From NCBI RefSeq assembly GCF_002179965.1, contig NZ_NGUQ01000018.1, positions 310,001 to 374,000 on the forward strand: DNA of 64,000 bases. The letters run 5' to 3'. Of the stretch, positions 16,645 to 24,938 are shown one piece after another; the stretch's first letter is position 1, and the number at the start of each line of letters is the position of its first letter. Origin of the DNA: Pandoraea sp. PE-S2T-3 (GTDB lineage Bacteria; Pseudomonadota; Gammaproteobacteria; Burkholderiales; Burkholderiaceae). Position numbers and translations under genes: made by a program. The notes beneath the pieces were generated by a model. The model worked only from the letters and a program-made list of their open reading frames with translations. It was not told where the DNA came from and ran no database searches.

Positions 16645-18402
16645 ATGAGCAGCATCGATTACCAGCGCCTCACGTTCACGTACCAGCCTTGTGCCGAACA
16701 GTCGGCAGCTACGAATGGCGCGAATGGCACGAATGACACCGGCCGAACCGCCGCACCGCACCCGGTCATCGTCGTTGGTGCCGGCCCGGTCGGGCTCGCG
16801 ACCGCCATCGATCTCGCCCATCAGGGTGTGCACGTGATCGTGCTCGACGACGACTGCACGCTCTCCACCGGCTCGCGCGCCATCTGCTTCGCCAAGCGCA
16901 CGCTCGACATCTTCGACCGGCTCGGCTGCGGCGATCGCATGGTGCAAAAAGGCGTTTGCTGGAATGTCGGCCGCGTGTTTCTGCGTGATCAGGAGGTCTA
17001 CAACTTCGATCTGCTGCCAGACGCCGGACACCATCGTCCCGCGTTCATCAACTTGCAGCAGTACTACGTCGAAGGCTATCTGTTCGAGCGCGCCAGCGAG
17101 CTGCCGAACATCGAAATCCGCTGGAAGAACAAGGTCTCGGGACTCGTGCAGCACGGTACACCCGGCGCCGCCGATGCGAGCGTGACCCTCACGGTCGACA
17201 CGCCCGATGGCGCGTATCAAACGACGGCGCGCTACGTTGTCGCGGCCGACGGTTCACGCAGCCCGGTGCGCAAGCTGATCGGTGTGGACAGCCACGGCCG
17301 CACGTTCAAGGATCGCTTTCTGATTGCCGACGTGAAGATGACGGCGAACTTCCCGGCAGAGCGCTGGTTCTGGTTCGACCCGCCCTTCCATCCGAATCAG
17401 TCGGTGTTGCTGCACCGTCAGCCGGACGACGTCTGGCGCATCGATTTCCAACTGGGCTGGGACGCCGATCCCGAAGCGGAGAAGACGCCCGAGCGCGTGA
17501 TTCCGCGCGTGCAGGCCCTGCTTGGCCCCGATGCCAAATTCACGCTGGAGTGGGTGAGCGTCTACACGTTCTCGTGCCTGCGCATGGACAGCTTCCGCCA
17601 CGGCAATGTGCTCTTCGCGGGTGACTCGGCGCACGGCGTGTCGCCGTTCGGGGCACGCGGTGCGAACAGCGGCGTGCAGGATGCGGAAAATCTCGCGTGG
17701 AAACTGGCCATGGTGCTGGATGACCGTGCGCCCGATACGTTGCTCGATACCTATGCCCGTGAGCGCGAATTCGCCGCGGACGAGAACATTCTTAACTCGA
17801 CGCGCGCAACAGACTTCATCACGCCCAAAAGCCCAGTGTCGCGCGTGTTTCGCGATGCTGTGCTGACGCTGGCACGCGATCATGCGTTCGCCCGTCAACT
17901 GGTGAACAGCGGCCGCTTGTCGGTGCCTGCGGTGTTGCACGACTCCACGCTGAACACTGCCGATCGCGACACGTTTGTCGGGCGCATGGTGCCGGGGGCA
18001 ACCTGCCTCGACGCGCCGCTCTCGCACAACGCGCAGGACGGCTGGCTATTGCCGCGTCTCGGCGGGCGCTTTGTCGCGCTGGTGTTCGGCTCGCCCGCCT
18101 CGCTGGATGCGGCGGCACTGGCGGCGTTGCAAGCGATGGCGAATGACCGCGTGCCCGTCATGCCGGTGTTCGTCACGAACGACGCCTCGCAAGCGCAAGG
18201 TGACGAGAACGTTTGGCACGATGCCCAAGGACTCGCCGCGCAGCGTTACGACGCCACACCCGGCACGGTCTATCTGGTCCGACCGGATCAGCACGTCTGT
18301 GCACGCTGGCGCACCCTCGATGCCGCTGCCATTGCGCAAGCGCGAGACCGGGCGCTCGGACGCGTGTCGTCAGCGCAGGCGACGATGCCGTGCGCGGCGT
18401 GA
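16645..18402 (+). CDS. FAD-dependent aromatic-ring monooxygenase (MhpA-like)
   Basis: The 585-residue product is a class A flavoprotein monooxygenase. It has the Rossmann FAD motif VIVVGAGPVGLATAIDLA, the central DG motif VVAADGSRSPVRKLIG, and the GD motif VLFAGDSAHGVSPFGARGA. The C-terminal thioredoxin-like domain of the MhpA/PheA group follows. The family hydroxylates phenolic substrates with NAD(P)H and oxygen. An N-terminal extension of about 35 residues rich in Asn/Thr precedes the FAD motif. The ATG at 16645 follows cggagacattgc. It lies between the MBL gene and the DUF2783 gene on one transcript. The substrate is not evident. Confidence 0.9.
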   Translation: MSSIDYQRLTFTYQPCAEQSAATNGANGTNDTGRTAAPHPVIVVGAGPVGLATAIDLAHQGVHVIVLDDDCTLSTGSRAICFAKRTLDIFDRLGCGDRMVQKGVCWNVGRVFLRDQEVYNFDLLPDAGHHRPAFINLQQYYVEGYLFERASELPNIEIRWKNKVSGLVQHGTPGAADASVTLTVDTPDGAYQTTARYVVAADGSRSPVRKLIGVDSHGRTFKDRFLIADVKMTANFPAERWFWFDPPFHPNQSVLLHRQPDDVWRIDFQLGWDADPEAEKTPERVIPRVQALLGPDAKFTLEWVSVYTFSCLRMDSFRHGNVLFAGDSAHGVSPFGARGANSGVQDAENLAWKLAMVLDDRAPDTLLDTYAREREFAADENILNSTRATDFITPKSPVSRVFRDAVLTLARDHAFARQLVNSGRLSVPAVLHDSTLNTADRDTFVGRMVPGATCLDAPLSHNAQDGWLLPRLGGRFVALVFGSPASLDAAALAALQAMANDRVPVMPVFVTNDASQAQGDENVWHDAQGLAAQRYDATPGTVYLVRPDQHVCARWRTLDAAAIAQARDRALGRVSSAQATMPCAA

Positions 18403-18459
18403 GCCGGCGCTGACACTATTCTCAACAACACACATGAATTCAGCCGGGAGGAGACACCC

Positions 18460-18672
18460 ATGGCACTCGATACAAAACCGCGCCTGACGCGCCCCGACGA
18501 CTTCTACGAAGCGCTTATCGATATGCATCGCGATTTCGACGACGCACAGAGTCAGGCCGCCAACGCCCAACTGATTCTGCTGCTCGCCAATCAGATCGGC
18601 GATCACGAGACGCTGCTCTCTGCCATGCAGTTGGCGCGCGCCGGGGCATTGGGCGCCGCCGCCCGCGCTTGA
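18460..18672 (+). CDS. Small DUF2783-like protein
   Basis: This 70-residue, mainly helical, acidic protein (TRPDDFYEALIDMHRDFDD, then LILLLANQIGDHETLLSA) matches what I recall of DUF2783, small proteins found beside FAD monooxygenases. It starts 57 bp after the monooxygenase with a strong ribosome site (gggaggagacaccc) and ends just before a terminator, so it is the last gene of that operon. A role as accessory subunit of the monooxygenase is plausible but unproven. Confidence 0.75.
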   Translation: MALDTKPRLTRPDDFYEALIDMHRDFDDAQSQAANAQLILLLANQIGDHETLLSAMQLARAGALGAAARA

Positions 18673-18690
18673 TCGGTACGCAGCACCAAT

Positions 18691-18730
18691 AAAAACGGGG
18701 CGCTCGCATGGCGACGCCCCGGTAGTTTTT
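18691..18730. terminator. Bidirectional intrinsic terminator
   Basis: The stem cggggcgctcgc / gcgacgccccg (one unpaired base, ATG loop) is preceded by AAAAA and followed by tagTTTTT. It can end both the DUF2783 operon and the convergent pcaR transcript. Confidence 0.85.
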
Positions 18731-18744
18731 CTGTGGTGATTGAT

Positions 18745-19545
18745 TTACACGACCACCATCTGCGAAATCTTCTGCGCGGCTTGTTGCAGCGGCGCCAGAA
18801 ACTTCGTCTCCATCTCCGCCGCCGACGTCCGGTTCGCTTGACCGCTCACATTCATCGCGGCGATGACCTGCCCGGCCCGGTTGCGAATCGGCGCAGCAAT
18901 CGAGATCAAGCCCTCTTCCAGTTCCTGATCGACCACGGCCCAGCCTTGCGCCCGCACTTGCAGGATGCGTTCGCGCAGCGCGTCCACGTCCGTCAGCGTG
19001 CGGCGCGTGTGCTGACGAATATCGGCGCGGCGCAGCGCAGCGTCGAGTTCGTCGTCGGGCAGTGCGGACAACATCACGCGCCCCATCGACGTACACCACG
19101 CCGGCAAGCGGCTGCCGATCGACAGGTTGATCGACATCACCTTGCGCACGGGCACGCGCAGCACATAGACGATGTCGTCGCCGTCGAGCACGGATGCCGA
19201 ACTGCTCTCCTGCACCTGCTGAACCAGCGCTTCCATAAACGGCTCGGCCAGATTCCACAGCGGCATCGACGTCAGATACGAGAAACCCAGATCGAGAATA
19301 CGCGGCGTCAGGCGGAATAACCGCCCCTCGCTGCGCACGTAACCGAGCGCTTCGAGCGTCAGCAGAATGCGCCGGGCGCCCGCGCGGGTCAGGCCGGACG
19401 CCTGCGCCACTTCAGACAGCGTCTGGGCCGGCCGCGCCGCATTGAACGCCTTGACTACCGCAAGCCCGCGCGCAAACGACTGCACATAAGAGTCGCCCGG
19501 CTTCTTCTCGGTCGGATCGCGGGAGTCGTTCGGCACAGGTGTCAT
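18745..19545 (-). CDS. pcaR: IclR-family regulator of the beta-ketoadipate genes (PcaR/PobR type)
   Basis: The 266-residue product has the PcaR/PcaU-type N-terminus (SYVQSFARGLAVVKAFN), the HTH (LSEVAQASGLTRAGARR, LLTLEALGYV) and the IclR sensor domain (CTSMGRVMLSALPDDEL, ISIAAPIRNRAGQVIAAMNV). It is divergent from pcaIJF, the classic arrangement for PcaR, which activates these genes in response to beta-ketoadipate. Its likely binding site is the large dyad at 19772-19805 in the 390-bp gap. The symbol rests on family and position together. Confidence 0.88.
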   Translation of the reverse strand: MTPVPNDSRDPTEKKPGDSYVQSFARGLAVVKAFNAARPAQTLSEVAQASGLTRAGARRILLTLEALGYVRSEGRLFRLTPRILDLGFSYLTSMPLWNLAEPFMEALVQQVQESSSASVLDGDDIVYVLRVPVRKVMSINLSIGSRLPAWCTSMGRVMLSALPDDELDAALRRADIRQHTRRTLTDVDALRERILQVRAQGWAVVDQELEEGLISIAAPIRNRAGQVIAAMNVSGQANRTSAAEMETKFLAPLQQAAQKISQMVVV

Positions 19546-19935
19546 TGGGTAGCTATCGGCAGGTCTGGCGGGTTGCAGGGTGGTTTGTCGGGTGACTTCT
19601 TATCAAGCGTGATTGCGCGGGCCACCGGGCGTCCCGGCGATGCACCACGATCGCGCAGACGGCAAGCGTAATGGATTTGCGCGAGCGGTTCCACCGTGCG
19701 GGACACACAGTCTCACCGAATGCGTCTCGCGCCTTCCCTGTCTTGACGCCCGACATCGGAAAGCTTACGCTGTTCTTATAGCGAATATTTGTTCGCTATA
19801 AGAACATTGTGAACCAGACGATGCCGCCGGACAAGACGTCATCGCCGCGAGACAACCGCACCGGACGGCGCGCAGGCTCTGGCTAGTCAGCCCGAGACCG
19901 CAGGTTCGTTCGACGGAACTGCCCAGGAGGCACGT
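19546..19935 (+). promoter_or_regulatory. pcaR-pcaI intergenic region with a large perfect dyad
   Basis: No gene is seen in these 390 bp. At 19772-19805 two perfect 14-bp arms (GTTCTTATAGCGAA and TTCGCTATAAGAAC) are separated by TATTTG. Just upstream, TTGACG (19743-19748) and TACGCT (19766-19771), 17 bp apart, are a possible weak promoter. The dyad lies about 130 bp before the pcaI start. It is the strongest operator candidate of the window and fits an IclR-type regulator. Confidence 0.75.
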
Positions 19936-20613
19936 GTGATCAACAAGATTTACGAATCGCTCGCCAGCGCGGTCGCCGACGTCCATGACGGCGCCACGAT
20001 CATGATTGGCGGCTTTGGCAACGCCGGTATGCCCTCGGCGCTCATCGACGCCCTGATCGAACAAGGCGCGCGCGATCTGACCATCGTCAACAACAACGCC
20101 GGCAATGGTGAGACGGGCCTCGCCGCGCTGCTCAAGGCCGGGCGCGTGCGCAAGATCATCTGCTCGTTCCCGCGTCAGACCGATTCGCAGGTGTTCGACG
20201 CGCTCTATCGCGCCGGCAAGATCGAACTGGAACTGGTGCCACAAGGCAATCTGGCCGAACGCATTCGCGCTGCCGGTGCAGGCATCGGCGGTTTCTTCAC
20301 GCCGACCGGCTACGGCACGCTGCTCGCCGAAGGCAAGGAAACCCGCGTGATCGACGGCAAGCCGTACGTGCTCGAATCGCCGATCCACGCCGATTTCGCG
20401 TTGATCAAGGCGCTCAAGGGCGACCGCTGGGGCAATCTGGTGTATCGCAAGACCGCCCGCAACTTCGGCCCCATCATGGCGACCGCTGCGAAATGCGCCA
20501 TCGTTCAGGTCAGCGAAGTCGTGGAACTGGGCGAGCTCGATCCGGAAGCCGTGGTCACGCCCGGCATCTTCGTTCAACGTATCGTCGCGGTGCCCGGCAC
20601 CGCGAGCGCCTGA
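19936..20613 (+). CDS. pcaI: 3-oxoadipate CoA-transferase subunit A
   Basis: The 225-residue product is the alpha subunit of a class I CoA-transferase: the glycine-rich CoA motif reads GATIMIGGFGNAGMPSALI, followed by VNNNAGNGETGLAALL and GGFFTPTGYGT. With PcaJ it moves CoA from succinyl-CoA to 3-oxoadipate in the cytoplasm. The start is GTG at 19936 behind aggaggcac. PcaJ follows 24 bp later. Succinyl-CoA:acetoacetate transferases are close relatives, but the neighbours PcaR and PcaF settle the role. Confidence 0.95.
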   Translation: MINKIYESLASAVADVHDGATIMIGGFGNAGMPSALIDALIEQGARDLTIVNNNAGNGETGLAALLKAGRVRKIICSFPRQTDSQVFDALYRAGKIELELVPQGNLAERIRAAGAGIGGFFTPTGYGTLLAEGKETRVIDGKPYVLESPIHADFALIKALKGDRWGNLVYRKTARNFGPIMATAAKCAIVQVSEVVELGELDPEAVVTPGIFVQRIVAVPGTASA

Positions 20614-20637
20614 CGTCCCCTATTCCGGAGCTACGAC

Positions 20638-21288
20638 ATGAACCGACTGACCCGCGACCAGATGGCCGCCCGCGTCGCCCAGGATATTCCCGACGGCGCC
20701 TATGTGAACCTCGGTATCGGCCTGCCCACGGCAGTGGCCAATCACCTGCCGGCCGAGAAAGAAATCATTCTGCAAAGCGAGAACGGCGTGATCGGGATGG
20801 GCCCGGCCCCCGCCAAGGGCGAAGAGGATGAAGACCTCATCAACGCCGGCAAGCAGCCCGTCACGCTCAAACCGGGCGGCGCGTATTTCCATCACGCCGA
20901 CTCGTTCGCGATGATGCGCGGCGGCCACCTCGACTTCTGCGTGCTGGGTGCGTTCCAGGTCTCGAAGACCGGCGACCTCGCCAACTGGCACACGGGCGCG
21001 CCCGACGCCATCCCCGCGGTGGGTGGCGCGATGGATCTCGCGACCGGCGCCAAGCAGGTGTTCGTGATGATGGAACATCAGACCAAGCAAGGCGAAAGCA
21101 AGATCGTCGACGCGTGCACCTACCCGCTGACGGGTGTGGGCTGCGTGACGCGCATCTACACGGACCTCGCGGTCATCGACGTGACGCCCGAAGGGCTGCG
21201 CGTGCGCGATATGGTCGAAGGGCTGACGTTCGACGAGTTGCAACGTCTGAGCGGCGTGACGCTACTGCCCTCGCCGGCCGTCGCCTGA
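20638..21288 (+). CDS. pcaJ: 3-oxoadipate CoA-transferase subunit B
   Basis: The 216-residue beta subunit carries the catalytic glutamate in QSENGVIGMGP (E48), the residue that forms the CoA thioester in class I transferases, and the conserved GAFQVSKTGDLANW block. It pairs with PcaI, whose gene is 24 bp upstream. The start follows ccggagctacgac. A 10-bp hairpin in the 99-bp gap before pcaF may lower expression of the thiolase relative to the transferase. Confidence 0.95.
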   Translation: MNRLTRDQMAARVAQDIPDGAYVNLGIGLPTAVANHLPAEKEIILQSENGVIGMGPAPAKGEEDEDLINAGKQPVTLKPGGAYFHHADSFAMMRGGHLDFCVLGAFQVSKTGDLANWHTGAPDAIPAVGGAMDLATGAKQVFVMMEHQTKQGESKIVDACTYPLTGVGCVTRIYTDLAVIDVTPEGLRVRDMVEGLTFDELQRLSGVTLLPSPAVA

Positions 21289-21305
21289 TATCTGCATTGC
21301 ACACG

Positions 21306-21328
21306 ATCGCCGGGAGATTCCCGGCGAT
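21306..21328 (+). terminator. Hairpin between pcaJ and pcaF
   Basis: A perfect 10-bp stem (atcgccggga / tcccggcgat) closes a GAT loop. There is no T-run, so partial attenuation or mRNA processing is more likely than full termination. Confidence 0.5.
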
Positions 21329-21387
21329 TTGCATTGTTCGGCATGCATTGAGTGAATTCGAAATCCCCCATTCGGTGAGGTAGACAA

Positions 21388-22590
21388 ATGAGTGAAGTCT
21401 TTATCTGCGACGCGATCCGCACCCCTATCGGCCGTTACGGCGGCGCACTGTCGTCGGTGCGTGCCGACGATCTCGGCGCGATTCCGATCAAGGCGCTGAT
21501 GGCGCGCAACGGCAACGTCGACTGGACGCTGGTTGACGATGTGATCTACGGCTGCGCGAATCAGGCCGGCGAAGACAACCGCAACGTGGCCCGCATGTCG
21601 GCGCTGCTCGCCGGGCTGCCGCAAGACGTGCCGGGTGGCACCGTCAACCGTTTGTGCGGCTCGGGCATGGATGCCATCGGCACCGCCGCGCGCGCCATCA
21701 AGGCAGGCGAAGCCGGTCTGATGATCGCCGGTGGCGTGGAAAGCATGAGCCGTGCGCCGTTCGTGATGGGCAAAGCCGCCAGTGCGTTTTCACGTCAGGC
21801 AGAGATTTACGACACGACCATCGGCTGGCGTTTCGTCAATCCGCTAATGAAGGCGCAATACGGCGTGGATTCGATGCCCGAGACGGGCGAGAACGTGGCG
21901 ACGGAATTCGGCATCAGCCGCGAAGATCAGGATCGCTTCGCGGTGCGCTCGCAAGAGAAAGCGGCGCGTGCGCAGGCTAACGGCACGCTGGCGGAAGAAA
22001 TTACGCCGGTGTCGATCGCCCAGAAGAAGGGCGAAGCCATTGTGGTGGACCGCGACGAACATCCGCGTGCCACCAGCATGGAAGCGCTTGCCAGACTCAA
22101 GGGCGTGGTACGCCCTGATGGGACCGTGACCGCCGGTAACGCTTCTGGCGTCAACGACGGCGCCTGCGCGCTGCTGTTAGCAGACGAGGCGAGCGCGGCG
22201 CGCTTTGGCCTGACGCCGCGCGCCAGGATTCTGGGCATGGCGACGGCAGGGGTAGCACCGCGCATCATGGGCATCGGTCCGGCGCCCGCAACAATCAAAC
22301 TGTTGGCGCGGCTCGGCATGTCGCTCGATCAGTTCGATGTGATCGAACTCAACGAAGCGTTTGCGAGCCAGGGCCTGGCCGTGCTGCGTCAGCTGGGTGT
22401 CGCTGACGACGACCTGCGCGTCAATCCGAACGGCGGCGCGATCGCGCTGGGCCATCCGCTCGGCATGAGCGGCGCACGTCTGGTGACGACGGCGATGTAT
22501 CAGCTAAAGCGTTCCGGTGGCCGCTTTGCGCTGTGTACGATGTGCATTGGGGTCGGCCAAGGCATCGCTATCGCCATCGAAGCGATCTGA
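21388..22590 (+). CDS. pcaF: 3-oxoadipyl-CoA thiolase
   Basis: The 400-residue product is a thiolase with the nucleophile Cys90 ([12 protein letters not shown]), His356 ([10 protein letters not shown]) and Cys386 ([10 protein letters not shown]). The N-terminus [18 protein letters not shown] is typical of PcaF/PaaJ. It splits 3-oxoadipyl-CoA into succinyl-CoA and acetyl-CoA, the last step of the beta-ketoadipate pathway. It is third in the pcaIJF operon. The preceding ggtgag is a fair ribosome site. Confidence 0.95.
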   Translation: MSEVFICDAIRTPIGRYGGALSSVRADDLGAIPIKALMARNGNVDWTLVDDVIYGCANQAGEDNRNVARMSALLAGLPQDVPGGTVNRLCGSGMDAIGTAARAIKAGEAGLMIAGGVESMSRAPFVMGKAASAFSRQAEIYDTTIGWRFVNPLMKAQYGVDSMPETGENVATEFGISREDQDRFAVRSQEKAARAQANGTLAEEITPVSIAQKKGEAIVVDRDEHPRATSMEALARLKGVVRPDGTVTAGNASGVNDGACALLLADEASAARFGLTPRARILGMATAGVAPRIMGIGPAPATIKLLARLGMSLDQFDVIELNEAFASQGLAVLRQLGVADDDLRVNPNGGAIALGHPLGMSGARLVTTAMYQLKRSGGRFALCTMCIGVGQGIAIAIEAI

Positions 22591-22650
22591 CCGGGCAGGG
22601 CTTACTCCCCCCACCCTGTCACACCGCTTGATTTCTGTGGCCGGGGCGGT

Positions 22651-22678
22651 CGCACGACACTGGGTAAGTGTCGTCGCG
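22651..22678. terminator. Hairpin between convergent pcaF and leuA
   Basis: An 8-bp stem (ACGACACT / AGTGTCGT) closes a 5-base loop at 22654-22674 between two convergent genes. It lacks a clear T-run on either side. Confidence 0.45.
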
Positions 22679-22793
22679 CCGCACCGGTGTCCCGCTCGCA
22701 CGATCAGCGCTCAGCGGTACACGTCTGCCTCAAATTCCCTGCTGGACTACGTGTCTCCTCAGTTCCTGCCTGAGTTTTCTGTTTGAAAAAGCC

Positions 22794-24506
22794 TCAGACG
22801 GCCTTGGCGACATCGCGCATCACGGCGTCGAAGAACGTGGCCTTCGCATCGGCTTCGCTGCGGTCATAAGCGCGGTTGATACCGCTGATGACCGCACGGA
22901 TCGAGGCCGTCGTGAGATTCGCATCGATACCCACGCCGAACGCGCTACCGACAATCGTTTCGCCCGCCATTTCGGCAATCGCGATAGCACGTGCATCGGC
23001 ACCTTGCGTCAGCGCGCGCTCTTCGTAGTGCTGCACACGCACCGGCGTGCGCATCGCGTTCATCAGCGCATCGAGCGGACCGTTACCGGCACCCGACACC
23101 GTCGTGCGTTGACCGTGGATGTCGATGGTCACAGCGATCTGCTGACGGCCGTCGCGCTCCGAGAGCGTGTGGCCGACATAAGCCACCGGTTCGGCCGCTT
23201 CCACATATTCTTTCTGGAACAGTTGCCAGATCTGCGCTGCCGTGACTTCGGCGCCGGTCTCGTCGGTGTAGCGCTGCACGGCCGAGCTGAAATCAACTTG
23301 CAGGCGGCGCGGCATTTGCACCCCGTACGACTGTTCGAGCAGGAAGGCAATGCCACCCTTGCCCGACTGGCTGTTCACACGAATGATCGAGTCGTAAGTG
23401 CGGCCCAGATCGCTCGGATCGATCGGCATGTACGGCACTTCCCAGAAGGTGTCCGGCTTCTGTGCGGCGAAGCCCTTCTTGATGGCGTCCTGATGCGAGC
23501 CCGAGAACGCGGTGAACACGAGATCGCCCACGTACGGGTGGCGCGGATGCACCGGCAATTGCGTGCATTCTTCCGACGTGCGGGCGACTTCGTTGATGTT
23601 CGAGAAGTCGAGGCCCGGGTCCACGCCTTGCGTGTAGAGATTCAACGCGAGCGTGACGAGATCGACGTTACCGGTGCGCTCGCCGTTACCGAACAGGCAC
23701 CCTTCGATACGATCGGCACCGGCCATCACGGCCAGCTCGGCGGCGGCCACTGCCGTGCCACGGTCGTTGTGCGGGTGCACCGAGAGAATCAGCGAATCGC
23801 GATGCTTGAGGTTGCGGTGCATCCACTCGATCTGATCGGCGTAGTAGTTCGGCGTGCCGATTTCAACGGTGGCGGGCAGGTTGACGATGCACTTGTGGTC
23901 CGGCGTCGGCTGCCAGACATCGAAGACCGCGTCACAAACTTCTTTGGCGAAATCGAGTTCGGTGCCCGTGAACGTTTCGGGGCTGTATTGCAGGGTCCAG
24001 CGGGTATCGGGGGCGGCGTCGGCGCAACGCTTGATGGTCTTGGCGGCTGCGACGGCCAGCGCTTTCACGCCCGGCTGGTCGAGGTTGAAGACGATGCGGC
24101 GGAATTCCGGAGCCGTGGCGTTGTACAGGTGAACGATGGCGCGCGGTGCGCCCTTGAGGGCGGCGAAGGTGCGCTCGATGAGATCGTCACGTGCCTGCGT
24201 GAGCACTTCGATGGTGACGTCGTCGGGGATGTGACCGCCTTCGATCAATTCACGCACGAAGTTGAAATCGGTTTCGGAGGCGGACGGGAACGCGACTTCG
24301 ATTTCCTTGAAACCGATCGCGACCAGCATCTTGAACATGCGCATCTTGCGCTGCGCGTCCATCGGCTCGAACAAGGCCTGATTGCCGTCGCGCAGGTCGG
24401 TGCTCATCCAGATCGGTGCACGCGTGATGGTGCGGCTCGGCCACTGTCGGTCCGGAATGTTGACCGGACTGAAGGCGCGGTACTTGGTAGCGGGGTTGTT
24501 CAACAT
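22794..24506 (-). CDS. leuA: 2-isopropylmalate synthase, class 2 (long form)
   Basis: The 570-residue enzyme condenses acetyl-CoA with 2-oxoisovalerate, the first committed step of leucine synthesis. The catalytic barrel begins with [17 protein letters not shown], the metal site reads [17 protein letters not shown], and [19 protein letters not shown] is the usual signature. The C-terminal third is the LeuA regulatory dimer domain that binds leucine ([32 protein letters not shown]). Length and the start [20 protein letters not shown] are standard for the class 2 form of beta-proteobacteria. A leucine-rich leader ORF and terminator-like structure precede it, so leucine supply probably controls it at transcription as well. 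Confidence 0.97.
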   Translation of the reverse strand: MLNNPATKYRAFSPVNIPDRQWPSRTITRAPIWMSTDLRDGNQALFEPMDAQRKMRMFKMLVAIGFKEIEVAFPSASETDFNFVRELIEGGHIPDDVTIEVLTQARDDLIERTFAALKGAPRAIVHLYNATAPEFRRIVFNLDQPGVKALAVAAAKTIKRCADAAPDTRWTLQYSPETFTGTELDFAKEVCDAVFDVWQPTPDHKCIVNLPATVEIGTPNYYADQIEWMHRNLKHRDSLILSVHPHNDRGTAVAAAELAVMAGADRIEGCLFGNGERTGNVDLVTLALNLYTQGVDPGLDFSNINEVARTSEECTQLPVHPRHPYVGDLVFTAFSGSHQDAIKKGFAAQKPDTFWEVPYMPIDPSDLGRTYDSIIRVNSQSGKGGIAFLLEQSYGVQMPRRLQVDFSSAVQRYTDETGAEVTAAQIWQLFQKEYVEAAEPVAYVGHTLSERDGRQQIAVTIDIHGQRTTVSGAGNGPLDALMNAMRTPVRVQHYEERALTQGADARAIAIAEMAGETIVGSAFGVGIDANLTTASIRAVISGINRAYDRSEADAKATFFDAVMRDVAKAV

Positions 24507-24556
24507 GGCGTGTCTCGATTGTCGGAAAAAGTGGCAACCGGACGACGCTTGAGCGC

Positions 24557-24589
24557 AAAAAAGCTACGACCTCCGGTTGGATGAACCGG
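24557..24589 (-). terminator. Attenuator/terminator element of the leuA leader
   Basis: On the minus strand a small hairpin (CCGGTT / AACCGG, 24573-24589) is followed by GTCGTAGC (24563-24570) and then six T. GTCGTAGC is exactly complementary to GCTACGAC inside the Leu codons of the leader ORF (24692-24699). Pairing of these two segments in front of the U-run would be blocked by a ribosome on the Leu codons. Confidence 0.65.
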
Positions 24590-24638
24590 GGCTCAGATCG
24601 GCGTAACTGGGGAAAATCAGCGGTGCTTCAGAGGAAAT

Positions 24639-24725
24639 TCAGACGATGCACGCGCGCAGCAACGGACCAAGCCCGGTGGAGCGGGCTAGTAGTCGTAGCG
24701 AGAGGGAGAATTGCGCGGTGATCAT
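24639..24725 (-). CDS. Leucine-rich leader peptide of leuA (leuL-like)
   Basis: This 28-codon ORF, ATG at 24725 to TGA at 24639, encodes a peptide with seven leucines. Three of them use CTA, a codon seldom used in such GC-rich genomes, clustered in the stretch S-L-S-L-R-L-L at residues 7-13. It ends 132 bp before leuA. The predicted -10 box ends about 7 bp before this ATG, so the leader mRNA may begin at or next to the start codon; an in-frame ATG at 24734 lies within the promoter. The arrangement fits classical ribosome-mediated attenuation. The peptide itself probably has no function. Confidence 0.8.
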   Translation of the reverse strand: MITAQFSLSLRLLARSTGLGPLLRACIV

Positions 24726-24732
24726 GTGCTGC

Positions 24733-24762
24733 ATAAGATCACAGATATTCCCGGGCTGTCAA
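24733..24762 (-). promoter_or_regulatory. leuA sigma-70 promoter
   Basis: On the minus strand TTGACA (24757-24762) and TCTTAT (24733-24738) lie 18 bp apart, directly before the leader ORF. The first transcribed base would be close to 24725. Confidence 0.7.
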
Positions 24763-24938
24763 CTATCGTGTGTCGCCTTGCGATAATCCCCAGCCGTCAC
24801 ACAGACCGGCCCCCGGTTGCCGCGTTGCGTCGATTCCGATAATGTTCCGGCGATGGGATAACCGAAGCCTAGCCTCGAAACCCGACGGATCGATACGCTC
24901 AACCGTCGCGCCAATCCCGGTGACGCACGGTGCGTGTC

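Noticed and set aside
22668-24584. 638-residue plus-strand frame
   Set aside because: It is antisense to leuA, whose protein is full length and conserved; the frame has shadow-like composition and no domain.
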